A DNA stretch of 64,000 nt from Evansella halocellulosilytica (GTDB taxonomy: Bacteria > Bacillota > Bacilli > Bacillales > Salisediminibacteriaceae), in assembly GCF_002335745.1 (NCBI RefSeq), contig NZ_NIST01000001.1, positions 2,929,636 through 2,993,635 on the forward strand. Direction: 5' to 3'. A program made the translations under genes and the position numbers. A model generated the notes under the pieces. It was not told where the DNA came from. It was given only the letters and a program-made list of their open reading frames with translations, and ran no database searches. The stretch's first letter is position 1. Each line of letters starts with the position of its first letter. Of the stretch, positions 1 through 8,140 are shown one piece after another.

Positions 1-178
1 ACAATTAGGCTTGGCTCTGGATGAGCCGGCAGAAGATGATATTGTTGAAGACATAAACGGCATCAAAGTCGCTTTTGATAAAATGATTTTTTCACACACT
101 CAAGACCTTACATTAGATGTACGAGAAACACCCGAGGGTAAGGGTTTGATGATGACTGGAAATGAAAGTGACTGCTGA
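1..178 (+). CDS. HesB/IscA-like iron-sulfur biosynthesis family protein, C-terminal fragment
   Basis: The window opens inside an open frame that ends at the TGA at 176-178; 59 residues are visible. The reading LALDEPAEDD...VNGIKVAFD-like spacing followed by DLTLDVRE and the ending GNESDC resemble the C-terminal half of small HesB/IscA-domain proteins of Bacillaceae (the YqkB-like group). Proteins of this fold are linked to Fe-S cluster assembly or carriage, but many Bacillus members are uncharacterised. A single Cys lies at the very C-terminus; upstream Cys residues would be outside the window. The assignment rests on recalled family resemblance of a fragment, so the function is tentative. 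Confidence 0.55.
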   Translation, partial: QLGLALDEPAEDDIVEDINGIKVAFDKMIFSHTQDLTLDVRETPEGKGLMMTGNESDC

Positions 179-363
179 TAATTTGAATATGGCTCTTTTT
201 CCAAATCTGGAAGAAGGGCTATTTTATATTTGACAACATTTAAATGCAAAGTAAAGGGTTTGTTTAATTGAGGTAAAAGCGAGTGTCTTAAACGAAGAAA
301 AAAAGAGGAGGTACCAAAAGCATGGCTTTTGGGAAACCCCTCGGTAAAACTCCGCAAAGGCAT

Positions 364-537
364 TTAATCTCTCATTTGGTTAAATGCTTTTTGAACAGGC
401 TCCATCATATTGTTGTTCGTACCACGGTTATTACGTCCTCTCATGATTCCGTAAGCAGCTGCACCGACTCCTAGACCAACTAATGACATCATTAACCCAT
501 TCCCATTACGGTTATTATTTCGTCCCATACCAAACAT
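364..537 (-). CDS. Small Gly/Asn-rich membrane-associated protein, DUF3918/YrzQ-like
   Basis: A 57-residue protein. I start it at the ATG at 537 because AAGGGGAT lies about 8 bases upstream; the frame stays open further upstream but without a better site. The sequence is MFGMGRNNNRNGNG, then a short hydrophobic segment (LMMSLVGLGVGAAAYGI, about residues 15-31), then MRGRNNRG and a basic/polar tail. This layout matches tiny Bacillaceae proteins of the DUF3918 type with a Gly/Ala-rich hydrophobic core, whose role is unknown. The Asn-Arg repeats resemble those of the protein at 1338-1520. I see no catalytic motif. Confidence 0.6.
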   Translation of the reverse strand: MFGMGRNNNRNGNGLMMSLVGLGVGAAAYGIMRGRNNRGTNNNMMEPVQKAFNQMRD

Positions 538-697
538 GAAAACATCCCCTTCATCGTTGTGTTTGCATTTAGACGAAACAAAATCTAATTTCGTCACGGA
601 GTAATTGATGAAATAGCAAGATCGCTATCCCAACCATTTATTATTATGGAGTGAATGACATTTAATAATCGAGGTTTTTGTTTCCAAATCGTTGCAG

Positions 698-1159
698 TTA
701 TGTTTCATTTGACAACGTTCCGTACGAAATTCCTACAATTTGATCAGTGAAAAGTAATAGGTGCCCTTTTTTTACTGGCTCTTTTGTTAAGTAAGGGTAT
801 ATGGTCACATCTTTTAAGTGGATCGTACCAGTAAACTGTTTTACGGTTATGTTTTCGTTTCCAGGTATACTCTCCTGATACTGGATCACCTCATCGGCTG
901 CATATTCCAAGTATGAAAAGTTAATTTCATCAAAGTTTTTATCAGTTAAGTTTGTTTCATTAGACTCAAAATGCTTAACGACTTCATCAGAGTTGACAAC
1001 TTCTCCAAACACTTCGCCGAAATTTGTAAGGAATATTAGCTTTGTATTCATTGGAACATAACGACTATCCTTCAAATTTTCTACATATTCAGAAGTAGCA
1101 ATTATTTGTGCTTTTTTATAATCCAAAACATCGTATAAAGTATTTGATCTTTTTTTCAT
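698..1159 (-). CDS. Hypothetical protein of 153 residues
   Basis: I do not recognise this protein. The start at 1159 is chosen over the ATG at 1165 because AAGGGGTG sits 7 bases before 1159 and almost touches the earlier ATG. The protein is soluble-looking and mixed alpha/beta: a basic N-terminus (MKKRSN), a central acidic stretch around residues 70-100, and a C-terminal part with many beta-type residues (VKQFTGTIHLKDVTIYPYL, HLLLFTDQIVGISYGTL). There is no signal peptide, membrane helix or metal motif. It stands alone, with the small Asn-rich gene upstream on the same strand separated by a terminator, so context gives no function. Confidence 0.6.
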   Translation of the reverse strand: MKKRSNTLYDVLDYKKAQIIATSEYVENLKDSRYVPMNTKLIFLTNFGEVFGEVVNSDEVVKHFESNETNLTDKNFDEINFSYLEYAADEVIQYQESIPGNENITVKQFTGTIHLKDVTIYPYLTKEPVKKGHLLLFTDQIVGISYGTLSNET

Positions 1160-1220
1160 ACACATTCACCCCTTACTTATAACACATTCAACATTTAGAA
1201 AAGAATTCCTACACAAACGA

Positions 1221-1253
1221 AAAAATACCCTTTCGATCTTGAAAGGGTATTTT
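1221..1253 (-). terminator. Intrinsic terminator after the Asn-rich spore-type protein gene
   Basis: A 10-bp perfect stem (ATACCCTTTC / GAAAGGGTAT) with a 6-base loop. On the minus strand it is followed by a run of T, so it ends transcription of the gene at 1338-1520. Confidence 0.75.
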
Positions 1254-1337
1254 GCGTAACTTTGCAACTGTTTTTCACCTCTACAAAAAGTGACGGGGAA
1301 TTCGTGTCGCTTATGTATAGAGGTCAAAAATCTGACA

Positions 1338-1520
1338 TTAGTTGTTGTCATTATTTTGGTCGTTGTTGCGATTGTTACGATTGTTACGGTTGTTAAAGTC
1401 TTGTGCATCGTTTTCACGAGCAAATTCAGTGTTGAAGTTATCATCATTGTTGCGACGGTTGTTATTATTGTTGTTATTATTGTTGTTTCGCTCGTTTCGA
1501 TTGTTTCGATTATTAGCCAT
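1338..1520 (-). CDS. Asn-rich small protein resembling gamma-type small acid-soluble spore protein
   Basis: A 60-residue protein. The ATG at 1520 is preceded by a strong GGGAGGTGATT site at 6 bases, which decides the start. It opens with MANNRNNRNER and ten consecutive Asn, then NTEFARENDAQ, then Asn-Arg repeats. The TEFA-x-E-x-DAQ motif is the hallmark of gamma-type SASPs (SspE: GTEFASETNAQQV), which carry it two or three times and supply amino acids during germination after cleavage by GPR. Only one copy is present here and the flanks are Asn/Arg- rather than Gln-rich, so this may be a divergent gamma-SASP or another spore protein. The germination protease gene gpr is at 45691 in the same window. 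Composition (about half Asn) is extreme. Confidence 0.6.
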   Translation of the reverse strand: MANNRNNRNERNNNNNNNNNNRRNNDDNFNTEFARENDAQDFNNRNNRNNRNNDQNNDNN

Positions 1521-1657
1521 AAGAATCACCTCCCAACAATTAAGATTACCCATTGTTTTATTCATATACATTTTTTAGTGAAAAAAATCATATGAACAGA
1601 ATAGCGTGGATATTGATTTACTGTTAAGATTGTTTTTAAAAATAAAGGAGCAAAGAA

Positions 1658-1696
1658 ATGAAGAAGTATGATCATCATTTTCATGTGGGAAACTAA
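1658..1696 (+). CDS. Possible 12-residue His-rich mini-ORF (MKKYDHHFHVGN)
   Basis: A very short frame with a good ribosome-binding site (AAAGGAG, 7 bases before ATG) lies 29 bases upstream of the small membrane-protein gene at 1726. It could be a leader peptide for that gene or a real mini-protein. Length is too short to judge by composition, so confidence is low. Confidence 0.25.
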   Translation: MKKYDHHFHVGN

Positions 1697-1725
1697 ATTC
1701 ATGAATAAAGAAAGGAAAGTATAAA

Positions 1726-1824
1726 ATGAATACTCTCTTTGATAATCCGATCGTTATTTTTATTGTCGTGTTAGCGATACTTGTTGTCATTTTACAAATA
1801 ATCAAATTTAAACGAGATAAATAA
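1726..1824 (+). CDS. 32-residue single-helix membrane peptide
   Basis: The frame starts at ATG 1726 after AAGGAAAG and encodes MNTLFDNP, a hydrophobic helix of about 18 residues (IVIFIVVLAILVVILQII) and a basic tail KFKRDK. The positive-inside rule puts the C-terminus in the cytoplasm. Tiny membrane peptides of this shape are common in Bacillus sporulation and stress genes, but I do not recognise this one. The preceding 12-residue frame may be translated with it. No clear terminator directly follows. Confidence 0.45.
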   Translation: MNTLFDNPIVIFIVVLAILVVILQIIKFKRDK

Positions 1825-2244
1825 AGATAATAAAAGAGGCTGCTTTTCCTTTTATAATGTTGTGTTGATCGATTGTTCAAAAATACCCTCGCCTGCACTG
1901 CAGCGGGCAAGGCTACAACTTATCGGGGAAGATCACCTTGCTATTCCCAGCTGTCCAGCCAAATCATCCCAGAATGATGATGAAGGTTATCCTCTGAGCT
2001 TATACATAATCTGTTTTCTCCGGAGGAAAGAGGAGCTTTTAAAAGACAGTGTCCGGATGATGTGGCTAGCTCAAGGTCGTACGATCAATCGTTTACGTGC
2101 ATACCTAGAGGTCCAGCAATTACTTGTCAGTGTTAGGTTCAATTCCGAAACGATCCAGTTAAAGTAAAAGTGAAGAGCGAATAGGGTTTGCACTGATGGC
2201 GGTGAACTTAAGAAAGTACCCGATTACATGATTTGATCATAAAA
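1825..2244 (+). other. Gene-free, GC-richer stretch; possible structured RNA
   Basis: No convincing gene lies here. A 101-codon frame exists on the plus strand (1862-2167) but lacks a ribosome-binding site and protein-like composition. The segment at about 1885-2130 is visibly richer in GC than its flanks, has short self-complementary blocks (for example GGGGAA/TTCCC near 1925-1950) and is followed by a strong terminator at 2245-2286. That pattern suits a non-coding RNA or a decayed repeat. I cannot match it to tmRNA, RNase P RNA, SRP RNA, 6S RNA or any riboswitch I know. Confidence 0.3.
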
Positions 2245-2286
2245 AAGAATCCGATTATCAGTCACGATAACCGGATTCTTTTTTTT
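2245..2286. terminator. Bidirectional intrinsic terminator
   Basis: Stem AAGAATCCG-A-TTATC / GATAA-C-CGGATTCTT with a short loop, T-rich on both sides. It closes the minus-strand AbrB-family gene and any plus-strand transcript from 1825-2244. A closely similar hairpin sits at 60334. Confidence 0.8.
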
Positions 2287-2316
2287 CTTTTGTTCTGTCC
2301 CAGCCTCTTTCTTGAA

Positions 2317-3378
2317 TTATGCTGCATGTTGAAGTTCTGTTTTATGAAAGTACCACTTCAAAATAGGCGGGACAAATAAAATAATGACGAACAATCGTGT
2401 CAACTGAAGTGCACTTACAATAGCAGGGTCACCTCCGACAATAGAAGCAGTAAGTACCATTTCAATTAATCCTCCAGGTGCAACGCTTAACATTGCTGTA
2501 GCAAGGTTTAGTGATGTAAAGTAGGCGAGAATAAAGCCTAATCCAAATGAGAGCAAAATTAACGCAAACGTAATACTAGCATAAATACCACAATATTTCC
2601 CACCCAATTTCAACTCTTCAAACGAGATTTTCATCCCAAGACCGACCCCAACCGACACTTGAGCTGCTATTACAAACATAGGTGGAACTGAAGCAAGTTG
2701 AGCAGGACTTACATTCATTAATGCAGTAATGATAAGCGGAACGATGACAATGCCAGCTGGAATTTTGTCACGAAGCAATATACCGATCATAACTGGGAAG
2801 ATAAACCATAGATAACCCCATCCCTCAAAAACAAATGACTGATCCATAAATGAAGCACCTGCTTGTGATCCAATACTAGTAAAGGTGTATACAATGAGTG
2901 CAGGAACTGTAAACAATACAGTCAACAGCCTTACTGTTTGAAAGATGACGACGAGGGAAGCTTTTGCATTGAGTGATTCACTGGCAATAACCATTTCCGT
3001 TAAGCCGCCAGGAATTGAAGAAAATGTACTTGTTATTTTATCGACATTGATCCATTTTGTAACGAAAATCCCTAAGAGGATACTCGCGAAGATTAATATC
3101 ATTGTGACAATGAGAAATGGCATAAAATAAGGTCCCATGGTCATAAATGTTTCTTTTGTAAAATATAGCCCAAAGTAGATTCCAAGAACAATTAACCCAG
3201 TATTTTTCACTGAATTAGGCCAATATACTTTCCGCTTCGTGAAACTTTGCCACAACATAATAAAAGTGAGGGCTCCTAATACCCAAGGTAATGGAAGATT
3301 CAAGACAGAGAATATGTAACCACCAATGAGGCCCAGTGTAAACGATTCGAAAAGATGGAGCAATTTCATGTTTTTCAT
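2317..3378 (-). CDS. AbrB-family (AbrB_dup) integral membrane protein
   Basis: A 353-residue polytopic protein with about ten hydrophobic segments and an internal duplication: GGLTEMVIASESL in the first half (about residue 124) is echoed by GGLIEMVLTASIVGG in the second (about residue 300). This is the mark of the AbrB/ammonia-monooxygenase-regulator family (AbrB_dup domains), membrane proteins often mis-named as regulators and thought to be transporters of unknown substrate. It is not the DNA-binding AbrB. The ATG at 3378 follows AAGGGG. It is a single-gene unit closed by the terminator at 2245. Substrate cannot be inferred from the surroundings. Confidence 0.85.
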   Translation of the reverse strand: MKNMKLLHLFESFTLGLIGGYIFSVLNLPLPWVLGALTFIMLWQSFTKRKVYWPNSVKNTGLIVLGIYFGLYFTKETFMTMGPYFMPFLIVTMILIFASILLGIFVTKWINVDKITSTFSSIPGGLTEMVIASESLNAKASLVVIFQTVRLLTVLFTVPALIVYTFTSIGSQAGASFMDQSFVFEGWGYLWFIFPVMIGILLRDKIPAGIVIVPLIITALMNVSPAQLASVPPMFVIAAQVSVGVGLGMKISFEELKLGGKYCGIYASITFALILLSFGLGFILAYFTSLNLATAMLSVAPGGLIEMVLTASIVGGDPAIVSALQLTRLFVIILFVPPILKWYFHKTELQHAA

Positions 3379-3774
3379 TGTTGAAGACCCCTTAAATCAT
3401 TCAATATTAATAAAAATTGTATCACAAATCGTCAAAGAGTGGGGAGATGTCAAATTTTTCATTCAACAGTAAGCCTAGGTGACATGATCCTATGTTGCTC
3501 CTATACAGTCCGATCCAATAGCTTGTTGTTCGAAGGCTACATTTTTGTAAGATATCCAATCCACCTTCCATTGTCCGTAATGATCGTATATGACAAATAG
3601 AGAGAGGATAAACTATTGAAAAACAGGAAGATCATCACATTTTGCACGCTTCAGGACTTGAATTAATGGGTAATTCTTGAGATAATAACGAACGGTGTAC
3701 AAAAAGAAGATGATGTAGGGTATCTTTGTATATTCCTATGAATATAAATTAAAGTAGTGAAATGAGTGTTACGA
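3379..3774. other. Intergenic region, nothing recognised
   Basis: This 396-base gap lies between two divergently transcribed genes and must hold both promoters. I find no convincing coding frame, strong hairpin or riboswitch. rlmN has no clear ribosome-binding site. Confidence 0.5.
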
Positions 3775-4863
3775 ATGAAAAAACCTTCAATTTATGGATT
3801 AACGTTTGATCAGTTAACAGACTGGTTTACTGAACGCGGATATAAAGCATTCCGAGCGTCACAAGTTTGGGATTGGTTATATAAAAAACGAGTAAAGAAT
3901 TTTTCGGAAATGACCAATATTAAAAAAGATACGATTGAATTACTAGAAGAAAACTTTGTCATGCAGACATTGGTCATCCATTCAAAGCAAGTGTCCCAAG
4001 ATGGAACAATGAAGTTTCTTTTCAAGTTAAGTGATGGCAATCTTATTGAAACAGTTTTAATGAAGTTTGACTATGGTAATTCTGTTTGTGTTACAACTCA
4101 AGTTGGCTGTAATATCGGCTGCAGTTTTTGCGCTAGTGGACTTTTAAAAAAAGATCGAGACCTCTCAAGCGGTGAAATTGTCCAGCAAATTATGAATGTA
4201 CAGCATGCACTAGATGAAGCAGGGGAAGGAGAACGAGTAAGTCATATTGTTGTCATGGGTATTGGTGAACCATTCGACAACTATACAAACTTAATGAACT
4301 TCCTCCGTGTCGTAAACAATGACAAAGGTCTTGCGATTGGCGCACGGCATATTACTGTCTCTACAAGCGGTATTGTTGATAAAATTTATAAGTTTGCAGA
4401 CGAAAAGCTTCAAGTAAACTTAGCTGTATCTCTGCATGCTCCGAATAATGAATTGCGGACAAACATTATGAAAATTAACAAGGCGCTGCCGATCGAAAAG
4501 TTAATGGATGCTGTTAATTATTATTTAGAAAAAACAAATCGAAGGATTACATTTGAATATATTTTATTAGATGGAGTAAATGACAGACCTGAAGAAGCAT
4601 ATCAACTAGTTGAGCTCCTTAAAGATAAAAAGCGTCTTACTTACGTGAATTTAATTCCTTATAATCCGGTTGACGAATATATTCAATATAAACAAAGTAA
4701 AAAAGGTTCGATTTTAACGTTTTATGATATTTTAATGAAGAATGGTATTCAATGCGGTGTGCGCCATGAACAAGGATCAGATATTGACGCTGCGTGTGGT
4801 CAATTACGCAGTAAACAAATGAAAAAAGACAAAGAGAAGGCAAAAGCTAAAGCAAAGGTATAA
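3775..4863 (+). CDS. rlmN: Dual-specificity RNA methyltransferase RlmN (23S rRNA A2503 / tRNA A37)
   Basis: Radical-SAM enzyme that makes 2-methyladenosine at 23S rRNA A2503 and tRNA A37. The cluster motif CNIGCSFC (Cys 112, 116, 119 counting from the ATG at 3775) binds the 4Fe-4S cluster, and the C-terminal DIDAACGQL holds the conserved Cys (about 341) that forms the methyl-transfer adduct in the family. Length (362 residues) is normal. The start is uncertain: an in-frame GTG lies at 3766 and neither site has a good Shine-Dalgarno sequence. A Lys/Ala-rich tail ([10 protein letters not shown]) extends beyond the family core. Single gene with its own terminator. Confidence 0.93.
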   Translation: MKKPSIYGLTFDQLTDWFTERGYKAFRASQVWDWLYKKRVKNFSEMTNIKKDTIELLEENFVMQTLVIHSKQVSQDGTMKFLFKLSDGNLIETVLMKFDYGNSVCVTTQVGCNIGCSFCASGLLKKDRDLSSGEIVQQIMNVQHALDEAGEGERVSHIVVMGIGEPFDNYTNLMNFLRVVNNDKGLAIGARHITVSTSGIVDKIYKFADEKLQVNLAVSLHAPNNELRTNIMKINKALPIEKLMDAVNYYLEKTNRRITFEYILLDGVNDRPEEAYQLVELLKDKKRLTYVNLIPYNPVDEYIQYKQSKKGSILTFYDILMKNGIQCGVRHEQGSDIDAACGQLRSKQMKKDKEKAKAKAKV

Positions 4864-4879
4864 GTCTTTTCTATAAAAA

Positions 4880-4921
4880 GAGCGATTCATTCCAACGTAA
4901 AACGGATGAATCGCTTTTTTT
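4880..4921 (+). terminator. Intrinsic terminator of rlmN
   Basis: Stem AGCGATTCAT / ATGAATCGCT with an intervening loop, followed by seven T. Confidence 0.85.
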
Positions 4922-4944
4922 GAAAGATAAAAATTTATAAAATT

Positions 4945-5180
4945 TCAAAATCTCTCGATTGTTGTCTAGACTTCAGGCACGAGCGTTTCCTACACGAGTA
5001 GGCTACAAGTTGTCTCGAAGGATCTAACTTCAAAGTGATACTAGAAGAGAAAGCAGTTTTCGGCTCGAGATCGTTTCGCCCCGCCATTTGAAGTCTAAGT
5101 TCGGACTTCTTTATGTCGGGACTCCAGTGCATTTCGCAGATAGGCGGGCGCCTTGCGCTTTTCTTAGATCTGTTAAGCAT
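4945..5180 (-). repeat. Dispersed intergenic repeat of Bacillaceae type
   Basis: Read on the minus strand this begins AAAAGCGCAAGGCGCC, continues through CTGCGAAATGCACTGGAG and a GACTTCAA/TTGAAGT-type half-palindrome and ends near CCTGAAGTCTAGAC. It is richer in GC than its flanks and carries no gene; an 81-codon minus frame across it looks spurious. Elements opening with (A)AAGCGCAAGGCGCC that occur many times per genome are familiar from Bacillaceae. Assignment is from memory of such elements; only one copy of this type is in the window. Confidence 0.5.
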
Positions 5181-5215
5181 TCCTTATTTCGGACATGTTA
5201 ATTAAAATTTAGGCT

Positions 5216-6808
5216 TTATTCATTTGTCGATGATAAAAGCTCTAATATATAGTCCTTTAATTCAACAAACCTTAATGAGTCAGGACTTTTTTCTGTTCCT
5301 GTAATAATCAACGCTGTTAATAAATCATTTTTGTGTAAACCTCCGTGTTCACCACCGCCTTCGTGAGTTTCAATGCCATCTGCAAGAAAAGAATAGCCTG
5401 GTTTCGCAGCTAATATAAGCTTCGTACCATCATGGCTGTTTAACGCTGTACTTATGTGGTGCAAAACGTCTGGATAATCTTCATATGAAAGTTTTTGCTT
5501 ATCTTCATCAATTTGTAATGAAAGGACTTCGCTGTTTCCTTCAACTGTCCATTGCTGGTGGTATTCGTCTTGCCAATTTCCACCAGATTTAAAACGAAGC
5601 ATCTTTTCATGGTCTGGGCTCATAACATTAATCCAGTTTTGGTCACACCAAGCAATTAAGTCGATCCGAGAATCGTTTAATGCGCGCTCTGTTATAGCAG
5701 GCAATATCCCTTTATCATGAACATCATAGACGTAAGACATTCGCTGATTAACGCCAAAGGCGATTTCTCCATCACTGACAGGATCCCCTAAATCTGCATG
5801 GTGGAAAGGAGCTGCCAAATCGTTTAAGTTAATTGCAAGTTCATCCTCATTGTCTAAAAGTTGATCTTGACCATGGTCTCCAAAAATAATAAAGATGTTT
5901 TCATCTATTGCTTTCTTCCAACTACCATAACTATTCAAAACATCTTGTAAATACTGATCAGCATCTTTAAGACCTTCAAGATAACTTGGACCATGTTTAT
6001 GAACTTCTTTATCATTATCAGGGAAAAAGACTAATAAGAAATCCGGCTGTTCTCCGTTTTCAATCATGCTTTGCGTGACTTCCATTGAATAACGGTCTCT
6101 TAGTCCGAAGCGGTGAAGGAGACCGTCTGTATATGGATCGCCATTAAGAGAATTAGGACGCGTAAATTGTCCAAAAGTTAACGATTTAGGACCTTTCGTT
6201 TCGATCATTCTTGGAAGCTTCGCCATTTTATCTGCAAGTAAAGGCAGCGTTAATTTATGTTGTTCATGTCCCCTGTAAAGTAACATATTTATAGAACCGC
6301 TCGTAAACCCTTGATCTTCTAATTGCTCATAAATCGTTGTGACATCTTGATTTAAATGTTCGTTATTTAAGTTGTACATCACATCATAAATTCCTTGAGA
6401 TAAGCCGTTATCAAGGAGGAATTTTAATGAAGTGCCGTAATTGACGATGCGGTCTTCATCTTTATTAAACCATGACAATCCTGGAATGTGATGTTTATCA
6501 GGCATTTCTCCAGTAATTAACGTACTTTCAACTGTAACTGACATACTTGGGAATGGCACGATTAAGTCTTGATAATATTGCCCGCGCTCAATTAAATATT
6601 GCAACGCGGGAATATCTCCATTGTTTATGCTTTCATCAAGCGTTGCTCCCATTAATGAATCAATCATGATCATCACGACTTTTTTTTGATCTGTTGGTCG
6701 TTGCGATTGATCTTGAACTGTATTTTGTTCATTCTGATTGTAAGATTGACATGAACAAATGAAGAAAAAGAGTATCAAAGTGAGTGATCGTAATAATCGT
6801 TTATTCAT
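5216..6808 (-). CDS. Lipoprotein phosphatase/phosphodiesterase, alkaline phosphatase superfamily
   Basis: A 530-residue exported protein. The start at 6808 follows AGGTGAT; the frame runs further upstream into the neighbouring gene, but this start gives a proper lipoprotein signal peptide with lipobox FFICSC at about residues 16-21. Superfamily metal and nucleophile motifs are visible: MIMIDS (first Asp), PSMSVTVEST (nucleophile Thr/Ser region), FPDNDKEVHKHGP, IFGDHGQD, and the late His motif THEGGGEHGG. This pattern suits type I phosphodiesterase/nucleotide pyrophosphatase relatives acting at the outer membrane face. It follows a DUF3189 gene by 49 bases, so the two are probably co-transcribed. 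The substrate is unknown. Confidence 0.8.
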   Translation of the reverse strand: MNKRLLRSLTLILFFFICSCQSYNQNEQNTVQDQSQRPTDQKKVVMIMIDSLMGATLDESINNGDIPALQYLIERGQYYQDLIVPFPSMSVTVESTLITGEMPDKHHIPGLSWFNKDEDRIVNYGTSLKFLLDNGLSQGIYDVMYNLNNEHLNQDVTTIYEQLEDQGFTSGSINMLLYRGHEQHKLTLPLLADKMAKLPRMIETKGPKSLTFGQFTRPNSLNGDPYTDGLLHRFGLRDRYSMEVTQSMIENGEQPDFLLVFFPDNDKEVHKHGPSYLEGLKDADQYLQDVLNSYGSWKKAIDENIFIIFGDHGQDQLLDNEDELAINLNDLAAPFHHADLGDPVSDGEIAFGVNQRMSYVYDVHDKGILPAITERALNDSRIDLIAWCDQNWINVMSPDHEKMLRFKSGGNWQDEYHQQWTVEGNSEVLSLQIDEDKQKLSYEDYPDVLHHISTALNSHDGTKLILAAKPGYSFLADGIETHEGGGEHGGLHKNDLLTALIITGTEKSPDSLRFVELKDYILELLSSTNE

Positions 6809-6857
6809 TCGTTTATCACCTAAGTTTAATGTTTTGCCTATCGTTTTGCTGAAATAA

Positions 6858-7382
6858 TTAACCAAACCATTTATTAACTTCAAGCTCTTTATTATCTAGA
6901 ACTTTTACACGTTGGTTCGTTGATATTGCAATACGTTTCGTTTTACCAACTAGCTTTTTTGTATTCGGATACGTTTGTTGAGCCCCTCTTATGAGTAACG
7001 GGACCCCGATCCAATCAATATGAAGTCTTCTCGAAAAAAGACCGCCAAATGTCATAGCAGGAGGAACAGTTGGGGATGTATTGGACAATATGACTTGGTC
7101 ATGATTTTCCCCGTGCTTTTCTAAAAGCTCTATGAGGTTTTTAAGAGCTGGAACGAGAGCTTTTGAACTTCCCCTGCCAACTGTATACACAGCATGTCCA
7201 TTTTCGTCATGCCCATGAAAGTAAATCTTTCCCATATCCTTCGTTTTTAATCTATTGAAAATATCGATAGCTAATATTTCTTCCTTTGTCGGAATTCTGT
7301 CAGTCGGTATCGATTGCAAGTGATATGCAGCTGCCAGAACGGAAGAGTGAGTTCCGCCATAACAATTATAAATATATATCAT
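6858..7382 (-). CDS. DUF3189 family protein
   Basis: A 174-residue soluble protein starting MIYIYNCYGGTHSSVLAAAYH, the characteristic opening of DUF3189 proteins of Firmicutes, which have no known activity. The GGTHSS stretch after a first beta-strand looks like a small-ligand or nucleotide-binding loop, and GxGSSKALVPAL and the SNTSPTVPP segment are further conserved-looking loops; that interpretation is inference. It lies between a YqeG-like HAD phosphatase and a lipoprotein phosphatase, all on the minus strand, so the three may form an operon. Confidence 0.75.
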   Translation of the reverse strand: MIYIYNCYGGTHSSVLAAAYHLQSIPTDRIPTKEEILAIDIFNRLKTKDMGKIYFHGHDENGHAVYTVGRGSSKALVPALKNLIELLEKHGENHDQVILSNTSPTVPPAMTFGGLFSRRLHIDWIGVPLLIRGAQQTYPNTKKLVGKTKRIAISTNQRVKVLDNKELEVNKWFG

Positions 7383-7418
7383 GATGTTCTCCTTTGATGA
7401 ATTTAATTGAAAAGTAAA

Positions 7419-7901
7419 CTACCAACGTTTTTTTATTAATCCTTCTAACTTTCGTTTAAGAAAGATTTGTAGTGGTTCATGCTCCTTTCCAATCGGCTTC
7501 ACTAACGCAGTCCGCATATCAAGGCGTTTTCCGCACCAAATATCGGTTAATAGTTGATCCCCTAAAAACAAACTCGTCCTATTATGTGCACCAATCTTTT
7601 GCATATGTTGGCGAATGATTGAAGCGGAAGGCTTTTTGCATCTGCCGAAACCTATAATTTGAAAAGGTTCACAAAAGCGATCGACTCTTTCTTGACTGTT
7701 ATTAGAAACAATGACTAATTGAACATCTGATTGTTTCAACATGAATATCCAGTTTTTTAAATCATCATCTCCTGGTTGATTGTGAATCGCTAACGTACTG
7801 TCAAGGTCAGAGAAAATCGTTTTTATTTCATTTTCTATCAGCCATTCCGGCGTCATTTCAGAAAAGTGATGGATTTCATAATCAGGCTTAAAATATTTCA
7901 T
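7419..7901 (-). CDS. YqeG-like HAD-IIIA family phosphatase (paralogue)
   Basis: A 160-residue HAD protein. Motif I appears as FSDLDSTLA (DxDxT), motif II as VIVSNNS, and the metal-binding end as LGDQLLTDI. The same order is found in the yqeG gene at 33535 (TDLDNTLV, IVSNNN, IGDQLLTDI), so the window holds two paralogues. I start at 7901 (MKYFKPDYEI), which aligns with the YqeG N-terminus; the longer frame to 7946 has no ribosome-binding site, and this one is weak. Relatives include the mitochondrial PGP phosphatase, but the substrate in Bacillus is unproven. It lies upstream of the DUF3189 gene with a 36-base gap. Confidence 0.8.
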   Translation of the reverse strand: MKYFKPDYEIHHFSEMTPEWLIENEIKTIFSDLDSTLAIHNQPGDDDLKNWIFMLKQSDVQLVIVSNNSQERVDRFCEPFQIIGFGRCKKPSASIIRQHMQKIGAHNRTSLFLGDQLLTDIWCGKRLDMRTALVKPIGKEHEPLQIFLKRKLEGLIKKRW

Positions 7902-8059
7902 ATTAACCACTGCTTTCAATTTTCTATTGCTCAAAAGGTCTCTCATACTTATTTACATAGTATTTGAAAACAGAAATAGAATATGTGAAACATAACGAAT
8001 CATTTTCAGCGTGGATGTATGATCATGTAATTTTGGTGGTGACTTAGAAAGGGGGATAG

Positions 8060-8088
8060 ATTATCTTTTTTAGACAGACACATACAAC
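8060..8088 (+). promoter_or_regulatory. Possible sigma-E-type promoter of sigK
   Basis: CATACAAC at 8081-8088 matches the sigma-E -10 consensus (CATACAMT) at 7 of 8 positions. The -35 region 14 bases upstream (ATTATCT) is a poor match. sigK of B. subtilis is first transcribed by sigma-E with SpoIIID, which makes this plausible. Confidence 0.35.
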
Positions 8089-8140
8089 CTTCGACGTGCA
8101 TATAGATGATGTACGATGCCTAAAGGAGGGATGTTTGTGC

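Noticed and set aside
100-363. 87-codon minus-strand frame at the left edge
   Set aside because: It overlaps the HesB-like fragment, has no ribosome-binding site and no protein-like pattern.
322-474. Plus-strand frame starting MAFGKPLGKTPQRH after AGGAGG
   Set aside because: The ribosome-binding site is good, but the frame runs through the opposite-strand gene at 364-537 and the later part looks like a shadow. It might hold a very short real peptide; I cannot support it.
1862-2167. 101-codon plus-strand frame
   Set aside because: No ribosome-binding site, odd composition, and no family resemblance; the DNA looks more like RNA or repeat.
4935-5180. 81-codon minus-strand frame
   Set aside because: It lies entirely within a dispersed repeat and has no start signals.
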